A stretch of 64,000 nucleotides of DNA, taken from the NCBI GenBank assembly GCA_017555965.1, contig JAFZFH010000071.1, forward strand, positions 39,456 through 103,455. The letters are read 5' to 3'. This document shows positions 18,901 through 27,390 of this stretch, in pieces. The position numbers and the translations under genes were made by a program. Within the stretch, counting starts at the first letter, position 1. Each line of letters begins with the position of its first letter. Below the pieces are notes generated by a model. The model had not been told where the DNA came from. It did not search any database and worked only from the letters and a program-made list of their open reading frames with translations. Origin of the DNA: Bacteroidales bacterium. GTDB taxonomy: Bacteria > Bacteroidota > Bacteroidia > Bacteroidales > UBA932.

Positions 18901-21249
18901 ATGAAAATCATCAGAACGCTATTCGCATCTGCCATGTTTGCAATTGCAGCCGGCATGTACGCGCAGATTCCTGTACAGATGGAAAGCTTCAGCGTAAACG
19001 ACGTTACGCTGACAGAAAGCGTCTTCAAGCATGCTGAGGACATGGATTTGAGATATCTTCTCGGAATCGACCCTGACCGTCTTCTTGCCCCTTATCTCAA
19101 GGAAGCAGGCCTCGAGCCGAAGGCGGACAACTACACCAACTGGGAAAACACCGGCCTTGACGGACATATCGGAGGACATTATCTGTCAGCACTTTCGTAT
19201 ATGTACGCATCGACAGGACATCCTGAAATCAAGACACGTCTCGACTATGTCATTTCGGAATTCAAGAGATGTGCAGACGCTTCAGGTGACGGCTACTTGA
19301 GCGGTGTTCCTGGCGGACGTCAGACATGGAAGGAGGTATCGGAGGGTGACATCCGTCCGGCGTCGTTCAGCCTTAACGACAAGTGGGTACCTCTCTACAA
19401 CATCCACAAGATCTTCGCGGGACTTCGTGACGCATACCTTCTCTACGGAAGCCAGGAGTGCAAGGAGATGTTCATCGGTCTGACTGACTGGATGTACAGA
19501 CTCACTGAGAAACTCTCAGACGAACAGATTCAGGGAATGCTTTCAAGCGAGCACGGAGGTCTCAATGAGGTATTCGCAGATGCTGCTGCCATCAGCGGCG
19601 ACAAGAGATTCATGGATATGGCGAAGAGATTCTCGCACAACAGGGTTCTCGAGCCGCTCCTCAAGGGAGAGGACCACCTTACAGGAATGCATGCAAACAC
19701 TCAGATTCCGAAAGTGATCGGATACAAGAGGATTGCAGACATCGAAGGTTATGCAGACTGGGACAAGGCTGCTCAGTACTTCTGGGAGACAGTCGTGGAC
19801 AACCGAAGCATCACTATCGGTGGAAACAGCGTAAGAGAGCATTTCCATCCTGCCGACGACTTCTCAAGCATGCTTGAAAGCGAGCAGGGACCTGAGACAT
19901 GCAACACCTACAACATGCTCAGACTCACAAAGATGCTTTACGAAACAACCGGAAACACCCACTATATGGACTACTATGAGCGTGCGGTATACAACCACAT
20001 TCTCTCGACAGTCAATCCGATCCAGGGAGGTTTCGTATATTTCACTCCTATGCGTTCCGGTCATTACAGAGTCTATTCACAGCCTCAGACAAGCTTCTGG
20101 TGCTGCGTAGGTTCAGGTATGGAGAACCATGCGAGATACGGCGAGATGATCTACTCCCACAAAGGTGATGAGGAACTCTTTGTAAACCTCTTCATTCCTT
20201 CCGTACTCCAGTGGGGCAACACAGTTGTCGAGCAGGTCAACAACTTCCCTGCAGAGGAAGGAACTTCGTTGATCATCAACCCTGATAAGTCAAGAAAGTT
20301 CACTGTCAGCATCCGCGTTCCTGAGTGGACATCAGGCGTCACAGTGAAGGTGAACGGTGTCAACGTAAACACTGCAGCAGCTGACGGATTCGTAAGGGTG
20401 TCGAGAAAATGGTCTAAGGGTGACAAGGTGGAGGTTTCCATCCCTATGTCACTAAGAGCAGTTCCTCTTCCTGACAATTCAGACAACTACTCGTTCATGT
20501 ACGGTCCTGTGGTACTTGCTGCAGAGATCGGAAGACAGGAGCAGCTCGGAATGTATGCAGACGACAGCCGCGGAGGACATATCGCAGCCGGCAAGCAGCT
20601 TCCGCTCCAGGACATGCCTGTAATTGTAGGAAACAAGGATGACCTCCTTTCGATGATAACCAAGGATGAGAACAGACCTATGACCTTCCATCTTTCAGGC
20701 ACAGCTCCGATGAAATATGAAAATGGTATGACCTTGGTTCCATTCAGCAGCCTGCACGAGTGCAGATACATGGTCTACTGGCCAGTACTGACTGAAGAGC
20801 AGTGGAAGGAAAGACTTGCAAGACAGGAACTCGAGGAGAACGAGAGAACTGCTCTTGAAATGATTACTGCAGACAAGGTTACATGCGGAGAGCAGCAGCC
20901 TGAAAGCGACCATTTCATCAAGATGGAGAGCTCACGCAACGGTGACAACAACGGACGCCACTGGAGAATGGCAATGAGGGGCGGATGGTTCAGCTACGCG
21001 TTGAAGTCGAAGGGCAACGAAGTGAAGTCAGTACGCGTTGTCTGCACAGGTCGCGAGGGAGCGAAGGCGACTGTCACAATGAACGGAATCGAGGCAGGAA
21101 CAATTCAGACATCCGTTCCGAATACAGAGGAAATCATTCTTGTCCCTGTACCTGAAGCGCTCTCTAAAACCGACATGATTACAGTGAAATTCACAAGTCC
21201 GGAAAATGGCATGAGCCAGATGTTTTACGAAGTAAGACTTGTCAAATAG
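18901..21249 (+). CDS. GH127/GH146-type beta-L-arabinofuranosidase, secreted (DUF1680)
   Basis: 782 residues, signal peptide to about residue 21 (MYAQ). DUF1680 (alpha/alpha)6 catalytic domain about 28-520 with the family's zinc-cysteine site: Glu332 and Cys334 in GPETCNT, and Cys401-Cys402 in FWCCVGSG. The paired cysteines coordinate zinc and one acts as the nucleophile in characterised GH127 enzymes. C-terminal DUF4986-like (about 555-640) and beta-sandwich (about 670-782) domains are typical of the GH146 side of the group, so the family number is uncertain. It releases beta-L-arabinofuranose from arabinan or arabinoxylan side chains. A terminator follows immediately. Confidence 0.92.
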   Translation: MKIIRTLFASAMFAIAAGMYAQIPVQMESFSVNDVTLTESVFKHAEDMDLRYLLGIDPDRLLAPYLKEAGLEPKADNYTNWENTGLDGHIGGHYLSALSYMYASTGHPEIKTRLDYVISEFKRCADASGDGYLSGVPGGRQTWKEVSEGDIRPASFSLNDKWVPLYNIHKIFAGLRDAYLLYGSQECKEMFIGLTDWMYRLTEKLSDEQIQGMLSSEHGGLNEVFADAAAISGDKRFMDMAKRFSHNRVLEPLLKGEDHLTGMHANTQIPKVIGYKRIADIEGYADWDKAAQYFWETVVDNRSITIGGNSVREHFHPADDFSSMLESEQGPETCNTYNMLRLTKMLYETTGNTHYMDYYERAVYNHILSTVNPIQGGFVYFTPMRSGHYRVYSQPQTSFWCCVGSGMENHARYGEMIYSHKGDEELFVNLFIPSVLQWGNTVVEQVNNFPAEEGTSLIINPDKSRKFTVSIRVPEWTSGVTVKVNGVNVNTAAADGFVRVSRKWSKGDKVEVSIPMSLRAVPLPDNSDNYSFMYGPVVLAAEIGRQEQLGMYADDSRGGHIAAGKQLPLQDMPVIVGNKDDLLSMITKDENRPMTFHLSGTAPMKYENGMTLVPFSSLHECRYMVYWPVLTEEQWKERLARQELEENERTALEMITADKVTCGEQQPESDHFIKMESSRNGDNNGRHWRMAMRGGWFSYALKSKGNEVKSVRVVCTGREGAKATVTMNGIEAGTIQTSVPNTEEIILVPVPEALSKTDMITVKFTSPENGMSQMFYEVRLVK

Positions 21250-21293
21250 CCGGTCAGATACCACTTTTGATTCAAAAAACATCGATTTCGAAT

Positions 21294-21337
21294 AAAAAAG
21301 CACCAAACATCGAGTGAGATTTGGTGCTTTTCCTTTT
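21294..21337 (+). terminator. Intrinsic terminator after the GH127 gene
   Basis: Perfect 12-bp stem AAAAGCACCAAA (21296-21307) / TTTGGTGCTTTT (21320-21331), followed by CCTTTTT. Confidence 0.85.
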
Positions 21338-21346
21338 TATTTGTAG

Positions 21347-21361
21347 TTTTACTTTGTAAAA
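21347..21361 (+). promoter_or_regulatory. Palindromic promoter/operator candidate of the GH3 pair
   Basis: Perfect inverted repeat TTTTAC-TTT-GTAAAA, 31 bp before ATG 21393. The stretch TTACTTTG is a one-base-off match to the -7 consensus. The 11-bp core TTACTTTGTAA is identical to the core of the palindrome before the GH51 operon (13208-13218). Confidence 0.4.
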
Positions 21362-21392
21362 GTATGCACATAAACCAACAACTTATCCGGTA

Positions 21393-23996
21393 ATGAAAAA
21401 ATATTTCTTGTCATCACTGCTTCTTTCCGCATTCTGGCTTTCAGCCGGAGCACAGGAAACACAGCAGGATCTTAAGTTCAGAGACACTTCCCTCTCGTTC
21501 GAAGAACGTGTGGAAAGCCTCATTTCAATCCTGACTCCGGAGGAGAAGGTCGGACTTATGATGAACAAGTCCGCTTCTGTAGACAGATTGGGAATCCCTT
21601 CTTACAACTGGTGGAGCGAAGCCTGCCACGGAGTTGTGAAGGCAGGATATACTGTATATCCGCAGCCGATCGGAATGGCATCAGCCTTCAATCCGGAAAT
21701 GATCTACAAAGTATTCACACAGGTTTCTGACGAAGCACGTGCCAACTGGAACCGTTCAGAAAGGGAGTTCAACGTACCTATGGGTGCAATCTACTACCCT
21801 GGCAATCCTGAACTCACATTCTGGTGTCCTAACGTGAACATCTTCCGTGACCCAAGATGGGGACGCGGTCAGGAATCTTACGGAGAGGACCCATATCTCA
21901 ACTCGATACTCGGCGTACAGAACGTACTCGGAATGCAGGGTAACGACGACAAGTATTTCAAGACTCATGCTTGTGCAAAGCACTATGCAGTACACAGCGG
22001 TCCGGAACCGCTCCGCCACTCATACAATGCATCGGTTTCAATGCGCGACCTTTGGGAGACTTACCTCCCTGCATTCAAGGCCCTCGTCCAGAAGGGTAAT
22101 GTCCGTGAGGTCATGTGCGCCTATAATCGTTACGAAGGAGTTCCTTGCTGTACAAGCGACCGTCTTCTCGTAGACATCCTCCGTCGCAAGTGGGGATACG
22201 ACGGTATCGTTCTTACTGACTGCGATGCAATCAACAACTTCTACAACAAGCGTCAGCATGAGACTCATGCAGGTCCGCTTGAGGCCTCTGTAGATGCTGT
22301 CCTCAACGGAACAGACCTCGAGTGCGGCAGAGTGTTCCAGGTTCTTACTGAAGCATTGGACAAGGGTATGATTACAGAGAATGTTCTCGACGACCACCTC
22401 CGCAAGACTCTCTACGGCCGTTTTGAGCTCGGTATGTTCGATCCTGCCGAAATGCTCCCATGGGCTGATATCGCACCAGAGGTGATCAGCAGCGAAGAGC
22501 ACCATCAGCTTGCAGTTCAGGCAGCACGCGAATCCATGGTCCTCCTTGAGAACAAAGGCAGCGTTCTTCCTTTGTCAAAGAACCTGAAGAAGATTGCTGT
22601 CGTAGGCCCGAACGCACACGATTCAGCACTTCTAGACGGAAACTATGCCGGATCCCCTACTCCTGAGCACACAGCATCACTTCTTGACGGAATCAGAAAG
22701 GCCGTACCGGGCACAGAGGTATATTACAGCATGGCATGCCCTCTCAATGACACTATCGTCACAACAACACATCTTCCGGAATTCAATGAAGGAAAGGGTG
22801 TATATGTCGAGTTCTACAACAACAAGAATCTTGAAGGCACACCTGATGTGAAAGGTTATTACGACAAACTCAACTTCTCGACATTCGGTGCATATGGTTT
22901 TGCTGACGGAATCAACACTGACGACATGTCTGTACGCGTGACAGGAAGATACACTGCGACCTTTACTGGCGTGATGAAGTATAACATCACAACCGACAAC
23001 GGCTATCTCCTTCAGATCAACGGAGAGACTGTCGACCAGACAACTTCGGGACAGGGTCGTAGAGGAATGGGCAGAAAGTTGGATTACAAGTCATTCAATG
23101 TCGTTGAGGGTCAGACTTACGACATTCTGATCGAATATCGCAGAGGCACAGACCATTTCGCGACATTCAGCGCAGACATCTGCGAGCGCAAGCCGGTAGA
23201 ATATGAGACATTGTCGAAGGAAGTTGCAGATGCGGACGTGATCATCGTCATCGGAGGCATCTCAGCTCAGATGGAAGGCGAAGGCGGCGACAAGGCAACA
23301 ATCGAACTCCCGGAAGTACAGCAGAGACTCATCCGCGCAATGCATGCTACAGGCAAGCCGGTAGTTGTTGTAAACTGCTCAGGTTCTGCTATCGCATTCG
23401 GTTGCCTTGAAGGACAGTACGACGCTCTCATCCAGGCATGGTATCCTGGTCAGGGTGGTTCACAGGCTCTTGCAGAAGTCATCTTCGGAGACTTCAACCC
23501 AGGAGGAAAGCTTCCTGTAACCTTCTATGCATCCAATGACGACCTTCCTGATTTCCTCGACTACAGCATGGAGAACAGAACATACCGTTACTTCCGCGGT
23601 GTTCCGCAGTATGCTTTCGGTTATGGTCTCTCTTATACTACATTCGAAGTTGGTAAGGCTAAGATTTCCAAGAAGTCTATGGCAGCTGACGGTTCAGTGA
23701 CACTCACAGTTCCTGTAAAGAACACAGGAGACCGCGAAGGAACTGAGACTATACAGGTTTACGTGAAGGCTCTTGACTATGCTGATGCATCTATCAAGGA
23801 TCTCAAGGGATTTGCTAAGCTCAGCCTCAAGCCAGGCGAGACAGGTAAGGCTGAAATCGTTCTCAACGGAGAGTCATTCATGTATTATGACCCATCCATT
23901 GACGAGCTCTCCACCAAGTCAGGAAGATATCAGATCCTCTACGGAACTTCTTCACTTGACAAGGATCTCCAGACAATCGATTTCATAGTTAACTAA
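21393..23996 (+). CDS. GH3 beta-xylosidase-type enzyme with PA14 insert, secreted
   Basis: 867 residues, signal peptide ending SAGAQ (residue 21). GH3 N-terminal TIM-barrel about 30-350 with nucleophile Asp276 in VLTDCDAI and the substrate-binding blocks YNWWSEACHG and DPRWGRGQE, which are typical of the xylan 1,4-beta-xylosidase branch. The GH3 C-terminal sandwich (from about 365) is interrupted by a PA14 domain (about 463-605); a fibronectin-III-like domain closes the protein (about 770-860). It would hydrolyse xylo-oligosaccharides in the periplasm. It is followed after 15 bp by a closely related paralogue and preceded by a terminator and its own promoter candidate. Confidence 0.94.
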   Translation: MKKYFLSSLLLSAFWLSAGAQETQQDLKFRDTSLSFEERVESLISILTPEEKVGLMMNKSASVDRLGIPSYNWWSEACHGVVKAGYTVYPQPIGMASAFNPEMIYKVFTQVSDEARANWNRSEREFNVPMGAIYYPGNPELTFWCPNVNIFRDPRWGRGQESYGEDPYLNSILGVQNVLGMQGNDDKYFKTHACAKHYAVHSGPEPLRHSYNASVSMRDLWETYLPAFKALVQKGNVREVMCAYNRYEGVPCCTSDRLLVDILRRKWGYDGIVLTDCDAINNFYNKRQHETHAGPLEASVDAVLNGTDLECGRVFQVLTEALDKGMITENVLDDHLRKTLYGRFELGMFDPAEMLPWADIAPEVISSEEHHQLAVQAARESMVLLENKGSVLPLSKNLKKIAVVGPNAHDSALLDGNYAGSPTPEHTASLLDGIRKAVPGTEVYYSMACPLNDTIVTTTHLPEFNEGKGVYVEFYNNKNLEGTPDVKGYYDKLNFSTFGAYGFADGINTDDMSVRVTGRYTATFTGVMKYNITTDNGYLLQINGETVDQTTSGQGRRGMGRKLDYKSFNVVEGQTYDILIEYRRGTDHFATFSADICERKPVEYETLSKEVADADVIIVIGGISAQMEGEGGDKATIELPEVQQRLIRAMHATGKPVVVVNCSGSAIAFGCLEGQYDALIQAWYPGQGGSQALAEVIFGDFNPGGKLPVTFYASNDDLPDFLDYSMENRTYRYFRGVPQYAFGYGLSYTTFEVGKAKISKKSMAADGSVTLTVPVKNTGDREGTETIQVYVKALDYADASIKDLKGFAKLSLKPGETGKAEIVLNGESFMYYDPSIDELSTKSGRYQILYGTSSLDKDLQTIDFIVN

Positions 23997-24011
23997 CATA
24001 ATTACAATCAC

Positions 24012-26954
24012 ATGAAGAAAACACTCATTTCAATTCTCAGCGTTTTGTGCATCATGGCTACTGCCGGAGCACAGAACAAGAAGAGCCCGATCGTATTCGA
24101 CAAGTACGAGTGGGACTTCGGTACAGTTGAGTCGGCAGAGGGTACAGTGGCACACACTTTCACCTTCAAGAACAACTCAAAAGAGGCTGTCAAGATCGAC
24201 AGAGACATTCCTAGCTGCGAGTGCGTAAGAGCATTCTATGATGACGTTACAGTAGAGCCAGGTGCTGAAGCTACAGTAATGATTACTTTCAACCCTAAGA
24301 AGGAGAACGGCAAGAGCAATCGTCGCGTCGAGCTCATCGACAGAGACGGCAACACTCTCGCGTCTCTTTCAGTAAAGGCTGTTGTCAACCAGACAGAAGG
24401 CGGTAATGACCTTGACAGAAACTATCCTTACAGAAACTACAACCTCTCTTATGCAGAGCGTACTGAAAACCTCATCTCCCTCCTTACTCCACAGGAGAAG
24501 GTTGGTCTGATGATGAACAAGTCAGTTTCTGTTGACCGTCTCGGCATCGAGTCATACAACTGGTGGAGCGAGGCTTGCCACGGTGTACGTGAGACAGACT
24601 ACACAGTTTATCCACAGCCTATCGGTATGGCTGCAGCATTCAACCCGCAGCTCGTATACGATGTATTCTCAGGAGTATCTGATGAGGCTCGTGCAAACTG
24701 GAACCGTTCTGAGCGCGTATTCAACGTTCCTATGGGTGTAATCTACTACCCAGGAAACCCTGAACTCACATTCTGGTGCCCTAACGTCAACATCTTCCGT
24801 GACCCAAGATGGGGTCGTGGTCAGGAGACTTACGGTGAGGACCCATACATGAACGCTGTTCTCGGAGTACAGAACGTACTTGGTATGCAGGGTAACGATG
24901 ACAAGTACTTCAAGACTCACGCATGTGCAAAGCACTATGCTGTACACAGCGGTCCGGAGCCACTCCGTCACTCTTATGACGCTTCAGTTTCTATGCGTGA
25001 CCTTTGGGAGACTTACCTCCCTGCATTCAAGGCACTCGTTCAGAAGGGTAATGTACGCGAGGTCATGTGTGCTTACAACCGTTACGAAGGTGAGCCATGC
25101 TGTACAAGCGACCGTCTTCTCGTAGACATCCTCCGCCGCAAGTGGGGATATGACGGCATCGTTCTTACAGACTGCGATGCAATCAACAACTTCTACAACA
25201 AGGGTCAGCATGAGACTCACGCGGGTCCGCTTGAGGCATCTGTAGACGCAGTCCTCAACGGTACAGACCTTGAGTGCGGTAAGGTATTCATGGTTCTTGA
25301 GGAAGCTCTCCAGAAGAACCTCATCGAGGAGTCTGTTCTTGACGATCACCTCCGCAGAACTCTCTATGGCCGTTTCGAGCTCGGTATGTTCGATCCTGCC
25401 GACATGATTCCTTGGAAGGACCTTGGTCCTGAGGTAATCAACAGCGAATACAACCACCAGGTTGCTATCCAGGCTGCACGCGAGTCAATGGTACTCCTTG
25501 AGAACAAGGGCGGTATCCTTCCTCTTTCAAAGAACCTCAAGAAGATTGCTGTCGTAGGTCCGAACGCTGACGACGCAGCTCTCCTCAACGGTAACTACGG
25601 CGGTACTCCTACTGCAGAGCACACATTCACACTTCTCCAGGGCATCAAGGCTGCAGTTCCTGGAACAGAGGTATACTACAACCAGGCTTGTCCTCTCAAC
25701 GAAGGTTATGAGACAATCTCATACATGAAGGACTTCAACGACGGTCAGGGTATGTACGTAGAATTCTACAACAACAATGAGCTCGAGGGTACACCAGATG
25801 CAACAGGTTACTACAACAAGGCCCTCAACTTCTCTACATTCGGAGCATGGGGTTTTGCAGAGGGTATCAGCACTGACAAGATCTCTGTACGCGCAAGCGG
25901 TAAGTTCACTGCACCTTTCACTGGTGAGATGAAGTACGCTCTTTCTTCAGACAACGGATACGTTCTCAAGATCAACGGTGAGGTTCATGAAGAGAACAAC
26001 GGTGGCGGACGTCGTGGCTTCGGTTTCAGAAGAGGTGCTGAATACAAGTCATTCAACATTGTTGAGGGTCAGACTTACGAAATCGTGATCGAGTACAAGA
26101 GAGGTAACGGTAACTTTGCAATGCTCAGCGCTGACATCTGCGAGAGAAGACTCATCCAGTTCGACGAGGTTGCCAAGAACGTTGCTGACGCTGACGTGAT
26201 CATCGTTATCGGAGGTATCTCAGCTCAGATGGAAGGCGAAGGCGGTGACAAGGCTGACATCGAGCTTCCAGAGGTTCAGCAGAGACTTATCCGCGCTATG
26301 AAGGCTACAGGCAAGCCGGTAGTTGTCGTAAACTGCTCTGGTTCTGCTATCGCATTCGGAAGCGTGAAGGGTCAGTATGACGCTCTTCTCCAGGCTTGGT
26401 ATCCTGGTCAGGGTGGTTCACAGGCTCTTGCTGAGGTCATCTTCGGTGACTACAACCCAGGAGGTAAGCTCCCTGTAACATTCTACGAGTCAACAAACGA
26501 TCTCCCAGACTTCCTCGACTACAGCATGGAGAACAGAACATACCGTTACTTCCGTGGTGTTCCACAGTACGCATTCGGTTATGGTCTCTCATACACTACA
26601 TTCGAGGTAGGTAAGGGTAAGATTTCCAAGAAGTCTATGGCAGCTGACGGTTCAGTAACCATCACAATTCCTGTAACAAACACAGGCGACCGCGAAGGAA
26701 CTGAGACTGTACAGGTTTACGTGAAGGCTCTTGACTATGCTGATGCATCGATCAAGGACCTCAAGGGCTTTGCTAAGGTAAGCCTCAAGCCAGGCGAGAC
26801 TGGCAAGGCTGAGATCGTTCTCAACGGTGAGTCATTCCAGTACTATGACCCATCTATCGACGAACTCTCAACCAAGCCAGGTAGATATCAGATTCTCTAC
26901 GGAACTTCATCACTTGACAAGGATCTCCAGACAATCGACTTCGTTGTGAAGTAA
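24012..26954 (+). CDS. DUF1573-GH3-PA14 fusion beta-xylosidase-type enzyme, secreted
   Basis: 980 residues. After a signal peptide (..ATAGAQ, residue 21) comes a DUF1573 Ig-like domain (about 27-127) with FGTV, a SCEC variant of the usual SCGC motif (PSCECV, residues 67-72) and a PGAEATVMITF strand. The remainder aligns to the upstream GH3 with a constant offset of 111 residues through the N-terminal domain: nucleophile Asp387 in VLTDCDAI, PA14 about 570-715, Fn3-like C-terminus. DUF1573 is usually found as a stand-alone exported domain, so fusion to a GH3 is unusual. The last 250 residues are nearly identical to the paralogue. Codon use is more GGT/GTT/GCT-rich than in the upstream copy, suggesting higher expression. 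Confidence 0.94.
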   Translation: MKKTLISILSVLCIMATAGAQNKKSPIVFDKYEWDFGTVESAEGTVAHTFTFKNNSKEAVKIDRDIPSCECVRAFYDDVTVEPGAEATVMITFNPKKENGKSNRRVELIDRDGNTLASLSVKAVVNQTEGGNDLDRNYPYRNYNLSYAERTENLISLLTPQEKVGLMMNKSVSVDRLGIESYNWWSEACHGVRETDYTVYPQPIGMAAAFNPQLVYDVFSGVSDEARANWNRSERVFNVPMGVIYYPGNPELTFWCPNVNIFRDPRWGRGQETYGEDPYMNAVLGVQNVLGMQGNDDKYFKTHACAKHYAVHSGPEPLRHSYDASVSMRDLWETYLPAFKALVQKGNVREVMCAYNRYEGEPCCTSDRLLVDILRRKWGYDGIVLTDCDAINNFYNKGQHETHAGPLEASVDAVLNGTDLECGKVFMVLEEALQKNLIEESVLDDHLRRTLYGRFELGMFDPADMIPWKDLGPEVINSEYNHQVAIQAARESMVLLENKGGILPLSKNLKKIAVVGPNADDAALLNGNYGGTPTAEHTFTLLQGIKAAVPGTEVYYNQACPLNEGYETISYMKDFNDGQGMYVEFYNNNELEGTPDATGYYNKALNFSTFGAWGFAEGISTDKISVRASGKFTAPFTGEMKYALSSDNGYVLKINGEVHEENNGGGRRGFGFRRGAEYKSFNIVEGQTYEIVIEYKRGNGNFAMLSADICERRLIQFDEVAKNVADADVIIVIGGISAQMEGEGGDKADIELPEVQQRLIRAMKATGKPVVVVNCSGSAIAFGSVKGQYDALLQAWYPGQGGSQALAEVIFGDYNPGGKLPVTFYESTNDLPDFLDYSMENRTYRYFRGVPQYAFGYGLSYTTFEVGKGKISKKSMAADGSVTITIPVTNTGDREGTETVQVYVKALDYADASIKDLKGFAKVSLKPGETGKAEIVLNGESFQYYDPSIDELSTKPGRYQILYGTSSLDKDLQTIDFVVK

Positions 26955-26968
26955 TCGAAGTGATACAT

Positions 26969-27063
26969 AAATAATGATGGCCCGAATCTTTGGTCTGTCT
27001 GATTTTTACATTAACTTTGTAAAAACGGAAAGAACATGAAAAAGATTTGGGCCATCATTATTT
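26969..27063 (+). repeat. 21-bp inverted repeat flanking an internal promoter
   Basis: Left arm 26969-26989 lies 14 bp past the GH3 stop; right arm 27043-27063 covers codons 3-9 of the next gene. The arms are fully complementary if one G.U pair is allowed, and a T-rich stretch (ATTATTTTC) follows the right arm. The 53-bp loop contains the -7 element and most of the -33 element. Only transcripts coming from the GH3 gene would contain both arms. Confidence 0.75.
26989..27019 (+). promoter_or_regulatory. Consensus Bacteroidetes promoter of the nucleoside-kinase operon
   Basis: -33 TTTG at 26989-26992, 19-bp spacer, -7 TAACTTTG at 27012-27019, about 17 bp before ATG 27036. Confidence 0.7.
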
Positions 27064-27374
27064 TCGGACTGATCTGCCTGAGTGCAGAGGCTCAGCTTCC
27101 GAAAGGATATGAAGAAAAGACAGCAAAACTGGCTGAAAACCTGGTAAAAAGTTCGAAAGAAGGCAATTTCGACAAGACATACAAGGCTATCAGAGACATC
27201 CAGAAATATGAATTCAAGCTGCAGAAGGATGAACTGATGACTTTCTATTCCGACATCCATGAAGCGGTATCTGATGCCTGCGGAAAACATGGAATAGACG
27301 AAAGAGGTAAGATGGAGATGAAGGCAGTCATAGATGCACTTTTCTCTGACAAGTTGAAAGAAGAGGTAAACTAA
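27036..27374 (+). CDS. Small secreted helical protein of unknown function
   Basis: 112 residues: signal peptide MKKIWAIIIFGLICLSAEA|Q, then a charged, Lys/Glu-rich sequence that looks fully alpha-helical, with no cysteine pair or known motif. I do not recognise a family. It is the first gene of the long co-directional run leading to nucleoside kinase (16-bp gap) and has a consensus promoter; its first codons form the right arm of the 21-bp inverted repeat. Confidence 0.75.
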   Translation: MKKIWAIIIFGLICLSAEAQLPKGYEEKTAKLAENLVKSSKEGNFDKTYKAIRDIQKYEFKLQKDELMTFYSDIHEAVSDACGKHGIDERGKMEMKAVIDALFSDKLKEEVN

Positions 27375-27390
27375 CTGATAATACAGACAC

